NCBI RefSeq assembly: GCF_900116515.1
Contig: NZ_FPBA01000010.1
Coordinates: 62,001-126,000 of the forward strand
DNA length: 64,000 nt
Direction of reading: 5' to 3'
Origin: Geodermatophilus amargosae
GTDB taxonomy: Bacteria; Actinomycetota; Actinomycetes; Mycobacteriales; Geodermatophilaceae
Shown: one piece after another, positions 60,727-64,000 of the stretch
Layout of the letters: each line of letters starts with the position of its first letter
Position numbering within the stretch: position 1 is the first letter of the stretch
Notes under the pieces: generated by a model
Told to the model about the DNA's origin: nothing
The model's input: the letters and a program-made list of their open reading frames with translations, nothing else
Databases searched by the model: none
Position numbers and translations under genes: made by a program

Positions 60727-61128
60727 TCCCCCGTCCCGCCGGTCGCCCCGACCGCCGCGCGCCCCGTTTCGAGCCGTCTTCCCCGCGGCTCGACCGGATG
60801 CGGCCCGAACCGCCTTCCCCGCGGCTCGGTCCCCGCGCGGAAGCGGCGCCCCCACGCGCCGCCGGCCGGACCGGCCACCGGCAACCGGCGACCCCCGCCT
60901 CCCGCGGCCTCCTGACGCACTTCCCCGGCGCCAGGCGGTCCCGCGGGAGGTGGGGGTCTCCTCTTCTCTCCACCCGTCCCCCGCACCTCCTCTCCCAGCT
61001 GTTCTCCGCACCGGACACCGCACCTGCCGCGCGGCACGCCCGGCGAGCTCCCGCAGCCCACCCGTCGTCCGCGTCACCATGAGACGCCCGCCCCGCCCCC
61101 GCGGGGCCCGACCTGCGAGGAGGACGAC
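60727..61128 (+). other. 402-bp mraZ-rsmH intergenic region
   Basis: No gene that I can support. It contains a near-repeat (CTTCCCCGCGGCTCG at about 60779 and 60820) and ends in the strong ribosome site of rsmH. A structured 5' leader (the described mraW RNA motif of actinobacteria) could lie here, but I cannot assign its stems. Confidence 0.4.
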
Positions 61129-62091
61129 GTGAGCACGCCCGCGGTGCACCTGCCGGTCCTCCTGGACCGCGTCACCGAGCTGCTCGGCCCGGCCTGCGCC
61201 GGCGAGGGCGCCGTGCTCGTGGACGCCACCCTCGGCCTGGCCGGGCACTCGCTGGCCCTGCTCGACGCCCACCCCGGGCTGCGCCTGGTCGGCCTCGACC
61301 GCGATCCGCAGGCCCGTGCCGAGGCCGCCGCCCGCATCGACGCCGCCGGCCACGCCGACCGTGCCACCCTCGTGCCGGCCGTCTTCGACGAGCTCCCCGA
61401 CGTCCTCGACCGCCTCGGCCTCCCCGAGGTGCAGGCGGTGCTGTTCGACCTCGGCGTCTCCTCCCTGCAGCTCGACCGGCCCGAGCGCGGCTTCAGCTAC
61501 GCCGGCGACGGCCCGCTGGACATGCGCATGGACCCCGGCACCCCGGGCAGCGCCGCCGACGTCGTCAACACCTACCCCGCGGCCGAGCTCGCCCGGGTGC
61601 TGCGGGTGTACGGGGAGGAGCGCTTCGCCTCCCGGATCGCCGCGGCGATCGTCCGCGAGCGGGCCCGCGAGCCGTTCAGCCGCACCGAGCGGCTGGCGCA
61701 CCTGGTGCGCGACTCCATCCCCGCCGCCACCCGCCGCACCGGCGGCCACCCGGCCAAGCGGACCTTCCAGGCGCTGCGGATCGAGGTCAACGACGAGCTC
61801 GGTGCCCTGCAGCGGGCGCTGCCCGCGGCGCTGGACGCGCTCGCCGTGGGCGGCCGGATCGCCGTCATCACCTTCCACTCGCTCGAGGACCGCATCGTGA
61901 AGCAGACCCTCGCCGCCGGTGCCACCGACCGCACGCCGCCGGAGCTCCCGGTCCGGCTGCCTGAGTACGGCCCGGTGCTGCGGCTGCTCACCCGGGGCGG
62001 CGAGGGCCCCGGCGACGACGAGCTCGCCACCAACCCGCGGGCGGCGTCGGCCCGCGTCCGCGCGGCCGAGCGCATCCGGCGGGCCGCGTGA
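61129..62091 (+). CDS. rsmH: 16S rRNA (cytosine-1402-N4)-methyltransferase RsmH
   Basis: A 320-aa SAM-dependent methyltransferase of the MraW family. [13 protein letters not shown] at the N-terminus, the SAM-site [34 protein letters not shown] (family signature), the [18 protein letters not shown] block, and [12 protein letters not shown] are all intact. It modifies C1402 in the ribosomal P site. GTG 61129 has GAGGAGG upstream. Separated from mraZ by 402 bp, and followed by ftsL. Confidence 0.96.
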   Translation: MSTPAVHLPVLLDRVTELLGPACAGEGAVLVDATLGLAGHSLALLDAHPGLRLVGLDRDPQARAEAAARIDAAGHADRATLVPAVFDELPDVLDRLGLPEVQAVLFDLGVSSLQLDRPERGFSYAGDGPLDMRMDPGTPGSAADVVNTYPAAELARVLRVYGEERFASRIAAAIVRERAREPFSRTERLAHLVRDSIPAATRRTGGHPAKRTFQALRIEVNDELGALQRALPAALDALAVGGRIAVITFHSLEDRIVKQTLAAGATDRTPPELPVRLPEYGPVLRLLTRGGEGPGDDELATNPRAASARVRAAERIRRAA

Positions 62092-62164
62092 GCGAGCTCC
62101 CGAGCTCACCGGTGAGCACAGCAGCCCCGCGGACACGGCCGACGAGCGCCGGCGAGGAGGACTC

Positions 62165-62752
62165 GTGAGCGCCACCGCCCGCGCCTCGCGCGCCGAGCCC
62201 ACGCCCCCGTCGGGGGACCGCGTCGCCCGCGCCGTGCCGTCCCGGGCGCTGCCGTCCCGTCCGCTGCCGTCCCGGGCGCTGCCGTCCCGTCCGCTCCGGG
62301 CCGTTCCCGGACGGACGCGGGGCACCGGCCCGGCCCCGCGCGTCCCCGCCACCCGGACCCCGGCTCCCGAGCTGCGGCTGCTGCCCGGCGGCGCCACCCG
62401 CACCCGCCGCGCGGCCGCCCGGCGGCGCGTGCCGTTCGCGCTGCTGCTCGTCGCGCTGCTGGTCCTCACCACCGTCGGCCTGCTGGTGCTCAACACCGCG
62501 ATCGCGGTCAACTCGCTGCGGGCCACCGAGCTGCGGACCGCCAACGCCGAGAAGGCCGAGGAGGTTCAGGAGCTGGAGCAGCAGGTCGTCTCCGGCAGCA
62601 CGCCGGCGCAGCTGGCCGCGGCCGCCGTCGCCGCGGGCCTGGTGCCCGCCGGTGCGGCCGGCCACCTGGTGATCGGCCCCGACGGCACCGCGGTGCTGCG
62701 CGGCGCTCCCGAGCCCGCCCCGGCCCCCGGTGCACCGGCGGAGGGTGACTGA
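62165..62752 (+). CDS. ftsL: FtsL-like division protein (Rv2164c position)
   Basis: A 195-aa bitopic membrane protein. A long basic, Pro-rich cytosolic part (residues 1-80) includes four PSRAL/PSRPL repeats. One helix (RVPFALLLVALLVLTTVGLLVL) at about 84-107 is followed by an external coiled coil (LRATELRTANAEKAEEV) typical of FtsL, with an acidic and Pro-rich tail. It has the FtsL location between rsmH and pbpB. It would join the FtsQLB complex. GAGGAGG lies just before GTG 62165. Sequence identity to FtsL is always low, so the name rests on architecture and place. Confidence 0.85.
   Translation: MSATARASRAEPTPPSGDRVARAVPSRALPSRPLPSRALPSRPLRAVPGRTRGTGPAPRVPATRTPAPELRLLPGGATRTRRAAARRRVPFALLLVALLVLTTVGLLVLNTAIAVNSLRATELRTANAEKAEEVQELEQQVVSGSTPAQLAAAAVAAGLVPAGAAGHLVIGPDGTAVLRGAPEPAPAPGAPAEGD
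62237..62296 (+). repeat. 15-bp in-frame tandem repeats in ftsL
   Basis: Four 15-bp units (62237, 62252, 62267, 62282) alternate in two versions and encode PSRAL-PSRPL-PSRAL-PSRPL in the cytosolic tail. Units 1 and 3 and units 2 and 4 are identical, so a 30-bp unit was duplicated. Confidence 0.92.
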
Positions 62753-62753
62753 G

Positions 62754-64000
62754 GTGGCCCCGCCCGTCCGCGGCCCCGAGCCCGGCCGCCGCACCGCACC
62801 GCGCACCGCTCCCCGGGGGAGCCGGGGCGCGGTGCCCCGTCCCGCCCCGCGCGCCGGCGCGCCCCGCGCTCCCCGCGAGCCGTTGTCGCGCGAGCCGCTG
62901 CCCCGCTCGGGGGCCTTCGCCCCGCGCCGCGCCCCCGGCAGCCGGCGGGTCGGCCGGCCGCTGACCTCCGGGCCGAGGCGGCTGTGGTGGGGGCTGGTGC
63001 TCGTCGTCGTCCCGCTGCTGGTGGTCACCGGCAAGCTGGTGCTGCTGCAGGGCGTCGACGGCGGGGCGTACGCCAACGCCGCCGAGCAGGACCGGTTGCG
63101 CACCTACCCGATCGCCGCGCTGCGCGGGGCGATCGTCGACCGGGACGGCAACCCCTTCGCCTACACCGTCGACGCCTCGCGGGTGGTGGCCGACCCGACC
63201 GTGGTCGAGGACCCCGAGCGCACCGCGCTGGCCCTCACCGCACTGCTCGACGTGCCGGTGTCCGACCTCACCGATGAGCTGACGGGGGACGGGCGCTACG
63301 TCGTCCTGGAGCGGCAGGTGTCGCCGGAGACGGTCGACGCCATCGACGCCCTCGGGCTGGCCGGCGTGTCCTTCGAGGACGACCCCGTGCGGCTGTACCC
63401 GGCCGGGACCGTCGGCGGGCAGGTGATCGGCTTCGTCGGCCGGGACGGCGAGGGCCTGGCCGGCATCGAGCTGGACTTCCAGGACGCGCTCGCCGGCACC
63501 GACGGGCAGCGCCGCGTCGAGGTGGGCAGCGGCGGCAACCCGATCCCCTCGGGCATCGACGAGTCCACGCCGGCCACCGACGGCAGCACCGTCGAGCTGA
63601 CCATCGACCAGGACGTCCAGTTCATGGCCGAGCAGCGCCTCGCGCAGGCCTGCGCCGACGGCGCCACCACCCGCGCCTCCGCCGTCGTGCTCGACGTGCA
63701 CACCGGCCAGGTGGTCGCGATGGGGTCCTGCCCCGGCTACGACCCCGCGCAGGCGGGCAGCACCGATCCCGAGCTGCTCGGCAACCCGCTGGTCTCCGAC
63801 GTCTTCGAGCCCGGCTCGGTGATGAAGGCGGTGACCATGGCCGCCGCGATCGAGGAGGGCAGGGCCACCCCGGACAGGGTGCTGAGCGTGAACGGGCACA
63901 TCCAGGCCGGCGACGCCGTCGTCACCGACGCCCACGACCACGCCCCGGTCGACTGGACGGTGACCGGCATCCTCGCCAAGTCCAGCAACGTCGGGACGAT
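62754..64000 (+). CDS. pbpB: Division transpeptidase PbpB/FtsI (3' end beyond window)
   Basis: The first 415 residues of a class B penicillin-binding protein. A long basic N-terminal tail, a membrane helix (LWWGLVLVVVPLLVVTGKLVLL) at about residues 76-98, and the dimerisation domain (RGAIVDRDGNPFAYT) precede the transpeptidase domain. The catalytic serine is in GSVMKAV (S355, K358) and the SxN motif in KSSNVGT (S410, N412). The KTG motif lies past the end of the window. It crosslinks septal peptidoglycan. GTG 62754 is preferred to a GTG 9 nt earlier because of the spacing to GGAGG. Confidence 0.93.
   Translation, partial: MAPPVRGPEPGRRTAPRTAPRGSRGAVPRPAPRAGAPRAPREPLSREPLPRSGAFAPRRAPGSRRVGRPLTSGPRRLWWGLVLVVVPLLVVTGKLVLLQGVDGGAYANAAEQDRLRTYPIAALRGAIVDRDGNPFAYTVDASRVVADPTVVEDPERTALALTALLDVPVSDLTDELTGDGRYVVLERQVSPETVDAIDALGLAGVSFEDDPVRLYPAGTVGGQVIGFVGRDGEGLAGIELDFQDALAGTDGQRRVEVGSGGNPIPSGIDESTPATDGSTVELTIDQDVQFMAEQRLAQACADGATTRASAVVLDVHTGQVVAMGSCPGYDPAQAGSTDPELLGNPLVSDVFEPGSVMKAVTMAAAIEEGRATPDRVLSVNGHIQAGDAVVTDAHDHAPVDWTVTGILAKSSNVGT

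Overview
The window is chromosomal DNA from a very G+C-rich actinobacterium. Nearly every third codon position in the real genes is G or C. GTG starts, 4-nt GTGA/ATGA gene overlaps and leaderless promoters are common. The gene content suggests the order Geodermatophilales (a Blastococcus, Geodermatophilus or Modestobacter relative): phosphatidylinositol mannoside synthesis, PknL, two carotenoid loci, a chemoreceptor, SOS mutagenesis genes and the mra/fts division cluster. From memory, the backbone follows the Mycobacterium tuberculosis order Rv2188c (pimB') to Rv2163c (pbpB), with many genes inserted. I saw no tRNA, rRNA, CRISPR array, transposase or prophage gene.

1-9.5 kb: the end of pimB', a hairpin terminator, fadD15 on the opposite strand, then a tightly coupled run of SRPBCC protein, ArsA-like protein with a degenerate P-loop, small CxxCxxC protein and ROK glucokinase. 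A membrane protein and a PlsC acyltransferase follow. Next come a decayed short-chain dehydrogenase fragment and a CPA1 antiporter. 9.5-19.2 kb: RNase AS, a chemoreceptor, a hotdog thioesterase, a phosphofructokinase of probable pyrophosphate type, class II DAHP synthase, threonine aldolase, endonuclease IV and the PASTA kinase PknL.

19.3-27.7 kb: a long-form glyA behind a ZTP (pfl) riboswitch, an amidohydrolase, the Rv2175c-like DNA-binding protein (its M. tuberculosis homologue is a PknL substrate), the carotenoid operon GGPP synthase-crtI-crtB, and metF. 27.7-42.8 kb is accessory. It holds an ABC exporter, an XRE regulator/SDR pair, an ArsR-SRPBCC fusion with its operator inside its own promoter, a lipase, a CDP-alcohol phosphatidyltransferase, an adenosine-kinase-like protein and a flavin reductase. 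It ends with a second carotenoid operon (YbaK, GNAT, CrtO-like, CruF-like, CruG-like). Together the two carotenoid loci suggest a hydroxylated and glycosylated carotenoid.

42.9-54.4 kb: an SOS-box-controlled operon (DUF6504, HEPN protein, DnaE2) and a separate SOS-controlled dinB flank a set of accessory genes. Among these is the most unusual locus of the window. A 103-residue Gly/Ala/Asp repeat peptide is followed without a gap by a JmjC/cupin-type Fe(II)/2-oxoglutarate oxygenase and a sucrase/ferredoxin-like protein. It looks like a peptide-modification cassette.

54.5-64 kb: a DUF3040 protein, a convergent MoxR-DUF58-transglutaminase operon, and the start of the division and cell-wall cluster mraZ-rsmH-ftsL-pbpB, with TGGG-type MraZ operator repeats around the mraZ promoter. 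pbpB runs off the end of the window. Non-coding structures include several strong hairpin terminators, a 72-bp palindromic element present twice, a 19-bp perfect inverted repeat between divergent genes, and 15-bp in-frame tandem repeats inside three genes.
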